Source: an uncultured Collinsella sp. (GTDB taxonomy: Bacteria; Actinomycetota; Coriobacteriia; Coriobacteriales; Coriobacteriaceae). Taken from it: 6,372 nt of DNA. Positions 1 to 5,878 of this stretch are shown here, piece by piece. Within the stretch, counting starts at the first letter, position 1; each line of letters starts with the position of its first letter. Below the pieces are notes generated by a model. That model was not told where the DNA came from. It worked only from the letters and a program-made list of their open reading frames with translations, and did no database searches. A program made the position numbers and the translations under genes. The DNA is taken from positions 1 to 6,372 of the forward strand of contig USFK01000083.1 of the NCBI GenBank assembly GCA_900553935.1. Direction: 5' to 3'.

Positions 1-1065
1 GTCGGATATGTCAAAGCCGTCGGGACGCACCAGGTCAAATGACACAAAGCCGTCGTGCTCGTGCAGGTCGTGGATGGAGAGCGCGGGGTCGATCTGCATG
101 ACGCCGCGCTTGACCCAGCCGCGCAGGTCGTCGCCGGTGGTGGCGATGGGGTCGCAGTGCAGCGTGATACCGATGCCCATCTGCCGTTTGATATCGTGCT
201 CGATGGTGTCCAGGATCTCGTGGTGCTCAAACGCATCGCCCTCGCCGGGCATCTCCACGTGGGCGCTGGCAAACTGACGACCGGGGCCGTAGTCGTGCAC
301 CATCAGGTCGTGGGTGCCTAGGACCTGCGGATACGACATGATCTTGTCGCGGATTGCCTGGACGAGCTTGGGGTCGGGCGCTTGTCCCAGCAACGGGCTG
401 ATGGCGTCGCGCACTAGGCCCATGCCGCTGATGCAGATGAAGATGCCCACACCCAGGCCTGCCCAGCCATCGAGGTCGAAGCCGGTCGTCTGCGAAATAA
501 GCGCCGCCACCAAGACCGAGCCCGAGGTGATGACGTCGTTTTTGGAGTCCTGTGCTGTGGCGATGAGCGTCTCCGAGTCGATGCGGTTGCCCAGCGTGCG
601 GTTGAATGCGGCCATCCAGAGCTTAACGAGCATGGATGTAGCCAGTGCCGCAAGGGAAACGAGCGTGTAAGCGGTGGGGGAGGGCTTGATGATCTTAGTG
701 GCCGACTCGAGGATCAGGTTGATGCCGACGGCGCAAACCAGGACGGCGACGAACAAGCCGGCGAGGTACTCGTAGCGGCCATGGCCATAGGGGTGGCCTT
801 CGTCTGCTGGGCGGCTGGCAAGGCGGAACCCGAGCAGGCTCACGATGTTACTCGAGGCATCGGAGAGGTTGTTGAAAGCGTCGGCGATGAGGGAGACGGA
901 GCCAGCGAGCAGGCCCGCGATGCCCTTGGCCAGGCACAGCGTGATATTGAGGCCGATGCAGATGAGGCTTGCGGCAAAACCCGCGTTGGTGCGGCAGGAG
1001 GTATCGACCGGCTCGCTTTCGCTGCCGGGAACAAGCATATGTACCAGCCGATTTACAAATAGCAT
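1..1065 (-). CDS. Cation diffusion facilitator (CDF) family metal transporter, C-terminus cut by window edge
   Basis: This is a CDF-family integral membrane exporter, a family that moves divalent metal out of the cytoplasm in exchange for protons. 355 residues are visible without a stop, so the 3' end lies outside the window. Six hydrophobic segments fit residues about 29-52, 57-79, 99-120, 133-152, 166-191 and 199-218. Segment 2 carries ADAFNNLSD with N65 and D69, and the loop after it has the family signature HPYGHGRYEY (92-101). Segment 5 carries D173 and D177. An N-D/D-D site resembles manganese exporters of the MntE type rather than the HxxxD zinc type; this is an inference. Residues about 230-310 form the cytoplasmic ferredoxin-like domain (HDLMVHDYGPG), followed by an extension with LSIHDLHEHDG. 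The ATG start at 1065 is supported by GAGGA eight bases upstream. It is transcribed divergently from the zinc-ribbon gene. Confidence 0.93.
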   Translation of the reverse strand, partial: MLFVNRLVHMLVPGSESEPVDTSCRTNAGFAASLICIGLNITLCLAKGIAGLLAGSVSLIADAFNNLSDASSNIVSLLGFRLASRPADEGHPYGHGRYEYLAGLFVAVLVCAVGINLILESATKIIKPSPTAYTLVSLAALATSMLVKLWMAAFNRTLGNRIDSETLIATAQDSKNDVITSGSVLVAALISQTTGFDLDGWAGLGVGIFICISGMGLVRDAISPLLGQAPDPKLVQAIRDKIMSYPQVLGTHDLMVHDYGPGRQFASAHVEMPGEGDAFEHHEILDTIEHDIKRQMGIGITLHCDPIATTGDDLRGWVKRGVMQIDPALSIHDLHEHDGFVSFDLVRPDGFDISD

Positions 1066-1283
1066 AGCGGTCGTCCTCACAATCATGTTTAAGGGGATAG
1101 TGTAGCTCGCGTGGGGGCGCCGTGCGCCGGTGCTCAGAAAATGCAGCAATAGTCTGCCGGTGCTAACGAGCGGGCCTTCTCGTCTGCCTGGGTGGTCCAT
1201 TTTGGGCCATATGGGTATGGGCATGCGACTGTTTGCTCGACATACTTAATGTCGACAGCCCCTGTGCAAAGGAGGACGTTTCC
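1066..1283. promoter_or_regulatory. Divergent intergenic control region
   Basis: These 218 bp separate two divergent genes and must hold both promoters. On the minus strand a TACACT hexamer (about 1099-1104) could be the -10 of the CDF gene, but I see no convincing -35 at the right distance. A GGCGC-CGT-GCGCC inverted repeat lies at 1116-1128, upstream of that hexamer. The 9-mer GCCGGTGCT occurs at 1126-1134 and again at 1156-1164, an exact 30-bp offset. Nearer the plus-strand gene is a separate palindrome, listed on its own. No credible gene is present here. Confidence 0.5.
1237..1255. promoter_or_regulatory. Perfect 7-5-7 inverted repeat, candidate operator
   Basis: TCGACAT and ATGTCGA are perfect reverse complements around the 5-base spacer ACTTA. 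The repeat ends 28 bases before the start codon of the zinc-ribbon gene. Its AT-rich centre (TACTTA or TTAAT) could overlap a -10 element, which would suit a repressor site. The alternative is a short hairpin in the 5' untranslated leader. No regulator gene for it is visible in the window. Confidence 0.4.
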
Positions 1284-2621
1284 ATGGACGAGATGTTTGC
1301 CATTAAATGCCAAAACTGCGGCGGCCCCATGTACTCGCACCAGGCTAAGCGCAGCTTTGAGTGCGCCTATTGCGGCACGGTCGTTCCGTGGCAGGCCGAT
1401 GCGGGGGAGCCCAAGAGCGCTTTGGGCATTCGCCATACGCCGTTGACGGTGGTGGATGGACTGCTCAAGCTCACGCATGTGTCGCAACTCGAGCGCCCAG
1501 AGAACCCGGACTGGTATTTCTTCAATGCGCACTGGCGCAATCAGTCGGTCCTGGAACATCTGCTGTGGGAGGATCGCGGCACGGCGCAGGAGTTCCAAGA
1601 GACCACGCATGTGAGCATCCCTTGCCCCTTCTGCGGAGCGTCCTTTGAGGGCGAGTCAACGCAGCGTGTGTTTGAGTGCCCGTCCTGCGGCAACAAGATC
1701 GGCATTGCCGACCTGCTCAAGCCCGGTACGTTTAGCAAACGTCTGACCATGGGCGTGGGTGCGGAGTATGTGCCAGAGCAGGGTATTCCCTGCGAAATCT
1801 CGCCGCAGCAGGCACGTGCCAACGCGCTGCAGCTGGTGCGCCAGTACCCGGATGCCTTTGCCGGGCACGACGTGGAAGACGCGATCCAAAACGACATGAT
1901 GCTCTTCTACTTCCCCATGGCGCTGGCGGACCTGCGCATGATGGCGAGCTTCCCGGGCAAGGGCCTGAGCAAGGAAACCCTGGTGTACTACGAGGTGCTC
2001 GACTGGGCATACCCCAGGGCAAACTACCTGGACGTTCGTCTCATGGGCATTTTGGAGCCGTGGGACTTTGCCAAGGTTGGGCCGTTTGACCCGGCCATGC
2101 AGGAAGGTGACTTTCGCGTCGTCTCCGTCGATGCGTCTACCAAGGACCAGGTGGTCATTGATAAGCTGGCGCTCGATATTGCCGGCAACGATGCCGAGGC
2201 ATTTCTGGGGCTCAATAAAAAGAGCATCCGCACTTGGGCGTGCAAGGCCCGCAAGCACAAAGACGGTCTGGTGATGGTGCCGGTGTACTTTGTCGACCGT
2301 CCGGCAACGGACAGCCGCGACGGTGAGCAGGTGCGCATCGCCGTGAACGGCCAGACGGGCCGCGCGGCCGCGGTGGTGTTTAGCGACAAGCGCGAGACGC
2401 ATATTGTGGCGCCGCTCAATCCGAGCCTGCATCTGTCCGGCGAAAGCACCGTTCACGCCACGCCCGTCGAGGTCAAATACATCAAATCGCCATTCCTGTA
2501 CCAAATTGTGCGCCGTGGAGGCGACGAGCAGCCACGTCAGGTGGCAGCGGCTGCCGAGGGTTCCTACCGAGAAGAAAAACCCAAGCGCAAGGGATTGTTC
2601 GCTGCGATCTTTGGGAAGTAG
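1284..2621 (+). CDS. Double zinc-ribbon protein (TFIIB-type zinc ribbon-containing), function unknown
   Basis: 445 residues. I chose the ATG at 1284 because AAAGGAGGA (1268-1276) sits eight bases upstream; an ATG in the same frame at 1233 would add 17 residues but lies inside the palindrome. Two treble-type zinc ribbons are visible: C9-x2-C12 with C27-x2-C30, and C114-x2-C117 with C132-x2-C135. The second resembles PFCGASFEG...FECPSCGNK. Between and after them is a soluble, mixed alpha/beta region with many aromatic residues and no membrane segment or signal peptide. The last 30 or so residues are polar, then strongly basic (KPKRKG), and end in the short hydrophobic stretch LFAAIFGK, which could touch a membrane or a partner protein. 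Zinc ribbons of this kind bind nucleic acid or protein; which applies here cannot be told. Spacing to the next plus-strand gene is 120 nt with no clear terminator, so read-through is possible. Confidence 0.88.
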   Translation: MDEMFAIKCQNCGGPMYSHQAKRSFECAYCGTVVPWQADAGEPKSALGIRHTPLTVVDGLLKLTHVSQLERPENPDWYFFNAHWRNQSVLEHLLWEDRGTAQEFQETTHVSIPCPFCGASFEGESTQRVFECPSCGNKIGIADLLKPGTFSKRLTMGVGAEYVPEQGIPCEISPQQARANALQLVRQYPDAFAGHDVEDAIQNDMMLFYFPMALADLRMMASFPGKGLSKETLVYYEVLDWAYPRANYLDVRLMGILEPWDFAKVGPFDPAMQEGDFRVVSVDASTKDQVVIDKLALDIAGNDAEAFLGLNKKSIRTWACKARKHKDGLVMVPVYFVDRPATDSRDGEQVRIAVNGQTGRAAAVVFSDKRETHIVAPLNPSLHLSGESTVHATPVEVKYIKSPFLYQIVRRGGDEQPRQVAAAAEGSYREEKPKRKGLFAAIFGK

Positions 2622-2673
2622 GGAAGCGGAGCCGGCCGGGGCGTCGGACTGCATCGCAAGGTCATGAGACGAA

Positions 2674-2701
2674 TTTAAGACTGCTGGGAACGTGCTACCA
2701 T
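2674..2701 (+). promoter_or_regulatory. Possible promoter for the 2742 gene
   Basis: TTTAAG (2674-2679) and TACCAT (2696-2701) are separated by 16 bases and lie 40 bases before the start codon at 2742. Both hexamers match the sigma-70 consensus only in part, so this is a weak call. The alternative is that the gene is read from the upstream zinc-ribbon transcript. Confidence 0.3.
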
Positions 2702-2741
2702 TGCCGCTAGCCTTAATCTTGTAAGAAGCGGAGGCCAGATT

Positions 2742-3092
2742 ATGGGTTTTGCGGATCAGCAGCTTCAGCTTCAGGTACCGTATTCTCCTGACGACACGTT
2801 TAATGCCTTGAAGGCAGCTATGGAAAAGCTGCCTAAAGTAAAAGTTGATAGTGCATCGCCCACAACAAGAACAGTTGCAGCCGAGATTGGTATGAGCCTT
2901 TGGTCTTGGGGCGAAAATATCAGTATTTCGGTTGTTCCAGTTGAAGGCGGATCTGGCGTTACTGTCAAGTCGTCATCTAAGGTCAGGGCAAACGTATTAA
3001 ACGGGGGCAAAAATGCAAAGAATATTGCCGAGATAGTCGATGCCCTATCGAAGGAGCTTGAGCGGTATCCGCAGGTTTCACAGACTATATAG
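2742..3092 (+). CDS. Small alpha/beta protein, probable N-terminal part of a frameshifted SHOCT-domain protein
   Basis: 116 residues with no signal peptide or membrane segment. The start is well supported by GGAGG at 2730-2734, seven bases before the ATG. The pattern suggests a strand (LQLQVPYS, 8-15), a helix (DDTFNALKAAMEKL, 17-30), several strands including GMSLWSWGENISISV (50-64) and GVTVKSSSKV, and a closing helix (NIAEIVDALSKELE). The SWGENI and VKSSSK blocks recall small uncharacterised proteins with an SRPBCC-like or DUF1499-like fold, but that assignment is a guess. Such domains are often followed by a SHOCT module, and an intact SHOCT reading lies directly downstream in the +1 frame. 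The TAG stop at 3090-3092 may therefore be premature. The gene is visibly more AT-rich than its neighbours, which hints at transfer. Function unknown. Confidence 0.75.
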   Translation: MGFADQQLQLQVPYSPDDTFNALKAAMEKLPKVKVDSASPTTRTVAAEIGMSLWSWGENISISVVPVEGGSGVTVKSSSKVRANVLNGGKNAKNIAEIVDALSKELERYPQVSQTI

Positions 3093-3093
3093 A

Positions 3094-3210
3094 CGCTGGC
3101 GGATAGTGATTGATGTAGTTGCAAGGCTTGAGAGGCTTGCAACGCTGCGTGATAGTGGAGTGCTTACCGAGGAAGAGCTTGCTGCAGAAAAGGCAAAAAT
3201 CTTTTTGTAA
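3094..3210 (+). pseudogene. SHOCT domain module, detached by a +1 frameshift from the preceding gene
   Basis: This reading frame gives RRWRIVIDVVARLERLATL followed by RDSGVLTEEELAAEKAKIF and ends at TAA (3208-3210). The block LERLATLRDSGVLTEEELAAEKAKI is a textbook SHOCT helix pair: a leucine-rich helix, G-(V/I)-(L/I)-(T/S)-xEE(E/F)-xxxK. SHOCT modules normally sit at the C-terminus of larger proteins. This frame has no ATG; a GTG at 3106 would give a 34-residue stand-alone protein but lacks a good ribosome site. A single one-base shift at or before the TAG at 3090 joins it to the preceding gene, making about 155 residues. I judge it a broken 3' part of that gene; a translationally coupled small SHOCT protein or programmed frameshifting are alternatives. 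Confidence 0.65.
3118..3143 (+). repeat. Perfect 8-bp inverted repeat (stem-loop) within the SHOCT coding stretch
   Basis: GTTGCAAG (3118-3125) and CTTGCAAC (3136-3143) are exact reverse complements around a 10-base loop. The stem starts 26 bases after the TAG that ends the upstream frame. It may simply reflect the repeated Arg-Leu-Glu-Arg-Leu codons of the helix, or it may be an RNA hairpin near the frame junction. Confidence 0.45.
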
Positions 3211-3321
3211 TCAGACACGGTGGTTGGATTTGCATTCTATTATTGAACTTGGTTATACCAGGCTGAAAATATCGTGTGTAATAAAGGTGCGTAGTAGTCT
3301 CGTCTTGATTGGCAGATGTAA
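3211..3321. other. AT-rich non-coding spacer
   Basis: Stop codons occur in all frames, and no ribosome site or recognisable RNA is visible. TTGAAC followed by AT-rich sequence around 3244-3275 could be a chance promoter-like match. It has clearly lower GC than the genes on both sides. I see nothing here that I can name. Confidence 0.4.
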
Positions 3322-3441
3322 ATAAACGGTGGAACGGCTGTAAAAGAGCCTTGCCACTGGGTAAAATCAGGATGTGCCGCGGAACCCGCTCCTCAGTCGG
3401 TCAACTTTGGAAGCGCGGGCAACGCAGGTATTATCGTCTAA
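3322..3441 (+). pseudogene. Possible 3' remnant of a decayed gene
   Basis: One plus-strand frame runs from just after a TAA at 3319 to a TAA at 3439-3441. It contains VKEPCHWVKSGCAAEP followed by APQSVNFGSAGNAGIIV. The second half uses GC-rich codons typical of the window, and the frame stops exactly where the 10-bp hairpin begins, as a real gene end would. There is no usable start codon or ribosome site. I do not recognise the protein. It may be the tail of a deleted gene or a chance open frame. Confidence 0.3.
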
Positions 3442-3465
3442 AGGGCCGGGTGCAACCGGCCCTTT
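3440..3465. terminator. Bidirectional hairpin terminator between convergent transcripts
   Basis: AAAGGGCCGG (3440-3449) and CCGGCCCTTT (3456-3465) form a perfect 10-bp GC-rich stem with the six-base loop GTGCAA. The outer A/T triplets give a short U-tract on either strand, although no long T-run follows. It lies between plus-strand reading (ending 3210 or 3441) and the minus-strand gene set, 34 bases past the stop of the 26-codon small ORF. That position suits a shared terminator. Confidence 0.75.
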
Positions 3466-3499
3466 GCATGACTCCCTTCGCTATCCGTTACTGCTTATA

Positions 3500-3580
3500 T
3501 TACCGCCAGATCGAGTAGAGGTTCCGGACGATGCCGGTTACATACATCGAGAGGCGCAGGATTTCAAGAAACAAGTTCAT
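3500..3580 (-). CDS. 26-residue hydrophobic small ORF, possible membrane peptide
   Basis: The reading is MNLFLEILRLSMYVTG followed by IVRNLYSIWR, then TAA. Residues 3-18 are mostly hydrophobic but are broken by E6 and R9, and the tail is basic and aromatic (RNLYSIWR). This would suit a membrane-surface amphipathic helix or a very short membrane-active peptide, such as type I toxins or small regulatory proteins; I recognise no family. GGGGTG six bases before the ATG could serve as a ribosome site. It follows the 73-residue gene on the same strand by 139 nt and ends 34 nt before a hairpin terminator, a sensible place for a last cistron. Codons are GC-rich like those of the neighbours. At this length a chance ORF is quite possible. 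Confidence 0.3.
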   Translation of the reverse strand: MNLFLEILRLSMYVTGIVRNLYSIWR

Positions 3581-3599
3581 AGGCTTCACCCCAATCAGA

Positions 3600-3680
3600 G
3601 ATTAGAGCGTTGCCCGCAGGCGGATTCCGCGGCAGGCATAATTCTACCTCACGGGCCGCGGTGGAGGATAGCCTGCCCCC
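3600..3680 (-). other. GC-rich stretch with nested inverted repeats between the small ORF and the 73-residue gene
   Basis: On the plus strand GGCAGGC (about 3631-3637) pairs with GCCTGCC (about 3670-3676), and inside it CCTCAC pairs with GTGGAGG apart from one bulged G. GCGGATTCCGC (about 3619-3629) is a short palindrome, and CCGCGG occurs twice. On the minus strand this would be the untranslated RNA between two cistrons, just before the 26-codon ORF. It could be a processed or regulatory RNA element. No known riboswitch or tRNA pattern is evident. Confidence 0.35.
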
Positions 3681-3719
3681 TGGTTTTGAGCAGTGTCGAT
3701 CTAACGGGCGATCAAACCT

Positions 3720-3941
3720 CTAGTACTCTTTGAATTGAGCAAGCATCTGCCCGAAGAAGCTTAGTTCGGATGGCTCATAAATGATCGAACCGCCGTCCGC
3801 GGTCCTGTAGACCCCGCAGGGGAGGTAACGCCCGTCGGGGAGGACGTAAAGGTTTTCTTCCTCCCTCAGTCCCGTTGGGAGTATCGGGGTCTCGTTTTCG
3901 TCCATTTGGAACTCATCGATATTCGCGATTTTCCTCTCCAT
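3720..3941 (-). CDS. Small acidic hypothetical protein
   Basis: 73 residues that I do not recognise. The start is firm: TAGGAGG lies directly upstream of the ATG at 3941, a near-ideal ribosome site. The sequence is soluble with no signal peptide or membrane helix. The N-terminal third is acidic (IDEFQMDENETP). The middle has two beta-hairpin-like blocks, NLYVLPDGRYLPCGVY and TADGGSIIYEP, and the C-terminus is a short helix (FFGQMLAQFKEY). It follows the ADP-ribosylglycohydrolase stop by only 32 nt on the same strand and is almost surely co-transcribed with it. Its small size and acidity would suit a partner, immunity or regulatory protein for the upstream enzymes, but that is inference from context only. 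Confidence 0.75.
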   Translation of the reverse strand: MERKIANIDEFQMDENETPILPTGLREEENLYVLPDGRYLPCGVYRTADGGSIIYEPSELSFFGQMLAQFKEY

Positions 3942-3973
3942 GATGCCTCCTACCCTATTTCTTGAATGGCGCC

Positions 3974-4762
3974 CTAAAACAGGCAGCTCTCAATCAACTC
4001 TTTGCCGCGCAGGGTGTCGATCCACTCCTGTGGAATTGCGTCGATACCGTATGCCGTGCCTGCGAGGGCGCCGGCGACGGCTGCGGTGGTGTCGGTGTCG
4101 TCGCCCAAGTTGACGGCGGCGAGCACGCAGGCTTCGTAGCTGTTGGTGTTGACGAAGCACCAGGTAGCGGCTTTAAGCGTGTCGCGTACGAAGCCGTCGG
4201 ACCTGATTTCGTGCTCGGGCACGCCTTTCAGATGGAGCGCCCACGAGGGGAGCGCGTCGTTCATTACGTCCCTCATCAGCTCGACAAATATGATGCATGC
4301 GTCGGTCGACGTTCTGTGGGCGTGCGTAATCGCGGAGACCTCGCTGATCTCTTCGTCTGTCGCATCGATGAACGCTAGGGGCGCGATGCGCATGAGCGAG
4401 CCGTTGCCGTTGTCGCGCTCGCCGGAGCCTCCTTTGCCGGCGCGCAAGGCGTAGGCGGTCGTGCCGCCGTAATCGAAAACGCCGTCGATCGTATACTCGC
4501 CACGGGCAATCCAGCTTACGAACTTGTCGCGCATGTCCGCGGTGTCGATGTGCCCGAGCCCCCTAATCGAGTCGCAGGTAGCAAGCGTCATAGATGTGTC
4601 GTCGCTCCAGGTGCCGGCGGGTTGCCCATGCGTGCCGTAGCCGATCATGTCCGTGCATTCGAACGTACCGCGGGGCCTGAACTCGTGGGGAACGCCCAGC
4701 GCGTCACCGACGGCAAGCCCATAGATGCAGTCGCGCAGTGTTGTTTTCGGTCTGTCTGTCAT
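3974..4762 (-). CDS. ADP-ribosylglycohydrolase family protein (DraG/ARH type)
   Basis: 262 residues, about the usual length for this family. It should hydrolyse ADP-ribose from a modified protein or nucleic acid in the cytoplasm, using a two-magnesium centre. All the family blocks are in order: GLAVGDALGVPHEF (15-28), TWSDDTSM (51-58) with metal ligands S53, D54 and D55, RDNGNGSLMRIAP (116-128), ITHAHRTS (145-152), and VNLGDDTDTTAAVAGALAG (217-235) with D222, D224 and T225. No key residue is missing. The ATG at 4762 has AGAGGAGC seven bases upstream. The gene begins 63 nt after the nuclease gene stops and ends 32 nt before the 73-residue gene, so the three look like an operon. No ADP-ribosyltransferase is visible, so the substrate is unknown; housekeeping salvage and defence or antitoxin roles are both open. 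Confidence 0.94.
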   Translation of the reverse strand: MTDRPKTTLRDCIYGLAVGDALGVPHEFRPRGTFECTDMIGYGTHGQPAGTWSDDTSMTLATCDSIRGLGHIDTADMRDKFVSWIARGEYTIDGVFDYGGTTAYALRAGKGGSGERDNGNGSLMRIAPLAFIDATDEEISEVSAITHAHRTSTDACIIFVELMRDVMNDALPSWALHLKGVPEHEIRSDGFVRDTLKAATWCFVNTNSYEACVLAAVNLGDDTDTTAAVAGALAGTAYGIDAIPQEWIDTLRGKELIESCLF

Positions 4763-4825
4763 GGAAAGCTCCTCTTTTCCCGGGTGATGTGGAGCGCCGT
4801 CGGGGGTATCGGTCGCAACGTGCTG

Positions 4826-5878
4826 CTATCCTTGCACTTCGCCATTGGTCGCTTCGTTGATGGCGCGGTACTCGGCACTCAGCTCGCGCGCCAGCTCTTC
4901 CTTGCTTGGAAGATACGGCAGGTATTTGGCGGCAAACACTTGGTCGTTGTCTTCGGGCAGCGTGTACTCGACGATCGAATCGCTTTTGTCCGCGCAGAGC
5001 ACGATGCCTATGGGCGGATTGTCGCCTTCGTTCATGAGCTCACGCGTGTAGTAGTTCACATACATTTGCATCTGGCCCAGGTCCTGATGCGTAAGATCGT
5101 CCGTCTTAAGGTCGATGAGCACGAAACAGCGCATCAGATAGTTGTAAAACACAAGGTCAATATAGAAATGGCGCCCATCAAAGGTGATGCGCTTTTGGCG
5201 CGCCTCGAAAGCGAAGCCACGGCCAAGCTCCAGCAGGAACTTCTGAAGATGCGTGATGAGCGCCTGCTCTAGATCGCTCTCGCGAAACGCAGTGTCGTCC
5301 GAGAAACCTAAAAACTCCAGCACATATGGGTCGCGGATGATATCCTCGGGGCGACGAGCCGGGGCGCGCTTTTGGATTTCCTGGGTGACGGCCTCCTTGT
5401 CCTTGCTGGCAAGTAGGCGCTCGCGGAACATAGTGTTGATCTGGCGTTCGAGCTGGCGCGTGCTCCAGCGAGAATTGGCGCATTCGTTCATGTGCCAGGC
5501 GCGAGCATCAGGGCCGGGAATGCGCATCAACCTGCGGTAATGAGTCCAGCTCAATTCGCTACGCAGTGCGTCGCGAATTGGAAACGCAAGAAAGAACTGA
5601 CGCATATTGCGAAGGTTTGCGATGCCAAAGCCTCTTCCGAAATCCGCGGTAAGCCTTCTGGAGAGGCCCGCAATCAATGCCTCTCCATATGCTGCGCGCT
5701 CCTCTCCGCCCTGTTCATCAACAATGCTCTTGCCGATCTCCCAATATGCCTCAACCATCGCAAAGTTAACGGCGGTATATGCCTTGTTGCGAGCGGCGTT
5801 GAGAATCGAGGAAACCTGCTTGTAAAAAACTTCTAGCACGATTGTCGATTCCCCGCGGTTTACCAGTTCACCCATCAA
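4826..5878 (-). CDS. DUF1016 / YhcG-family PDDEXK nuclease domain protein
   Basis: 350 residues, full length for the family. The N-terminal DUF1016 helical domain (about 15-155) carries AVNFAMVEAYWEIGKSIVDE (36-55), SRRLTADFGRGF, LRNMRQFF, and LSWTHYRRLMRI (109-120). The C-terminal nuclease-like domain (about 180-335) has ERYI-type entry segment FAFEARQKRITFDGR, then YIDLVFYN with D241, CFVLIDLKTD with D256 and K258, and LGQMQMYVNYY with Q269, matching the PD-(D/E)xK order. These proteins are predicted DNA nucleases, often found near restriction-modification and other defence genes; their true role is poorly known. The start is unclear: TTG at 5878 is followed directly by ATG at 5875, and the nearest GAGGA is 13 bases before the TTG, further than usual. 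It is the first gene of the minus-strand set. Confidence 0.93.
   Translation of the reverse strand: MMGELVNRGESTIVLEVFYKQVSSILNAARNKAYTAVNFAMVEAYWEIGKSIVDEQGGEERAAYGEALIAGLSRRLTADFGRGFGIANLRNMRQFFLAFPIRDALRSELSWTHYRRLMRIPGPDARAWHMNECANSRWSTRQLERQINTMFRERLLASKDKEAVTQEIQKRAPARRPEDIIRDPYVLEFLGFSDDTAFRESDLEQALITHLQKFLLELGRGFAFEARQKRITFDGRHFYIDLVFYNYLMRCFVLIDLKTDDLTHQDLGQMQMYVNYYTRELMNEGDNPPIGIVLCADKSDSIVEYTLPEDNDQVFAAKYLPYLPSKEELARELSAEYRAINEATNGEVQG

Noticed and set aside
1134..1610. Minus-strand open frame of 158 codons spanning the divergent promoter and the 5' part of the zinc-ribbon gene
   Set aside because: Antisense to the first zinc ribbon; no ribosome site and no recognisable domain.
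1656..2654. Long minus-strand open frame of 332 codons opposite the zinc-ribbon gene
   Set aside because: It lies antisense to a gene with a strong ribosome site and two clear zinc ribbons; its product is low-complexity, rich in His, Arg and Ala, and matches nothing known. It reflects high GC at third positions.
3211..3720. CRISPR array, tRNA, attachment site or insertion-sequence ends in the patchy intergenic region
   Set aside because: No regular repeats, no cloverleaf, no transposase and no matching terminal repeats could be found by eye.
3374..3733. Plus-strand open frame of 119 codons through the terminator region
   Set aside because: It reads straight through a perfect terminator hairpin and into the 3' end of a minus-strand gene, has no ribosome site, and its product resembles no protein.
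3962..4378. Plus-strand open frame of 138 codons opposite the ADP-ribosylglycohydrolase
   Set aside because: Antisense shadow of a clearly conserved enzyme; the product looks random and cysteine/valine rich.
5105..5160. Asp-x-Lys in place of Glu-x-Lys in the nuclease motif of the DUF1016 protein
   Set aside because: The IDLK form is, to my knowledge, common in this family, so it is not evidence of a dead enzyme.
4550..5272. Plus-strand open frame of 240 codons across the nuclease and hydrolase genes
   Set aside because: It overlaps two well-supported minus-strand genes with full catalytic motifs and has no ribosome site or recognisable domain.
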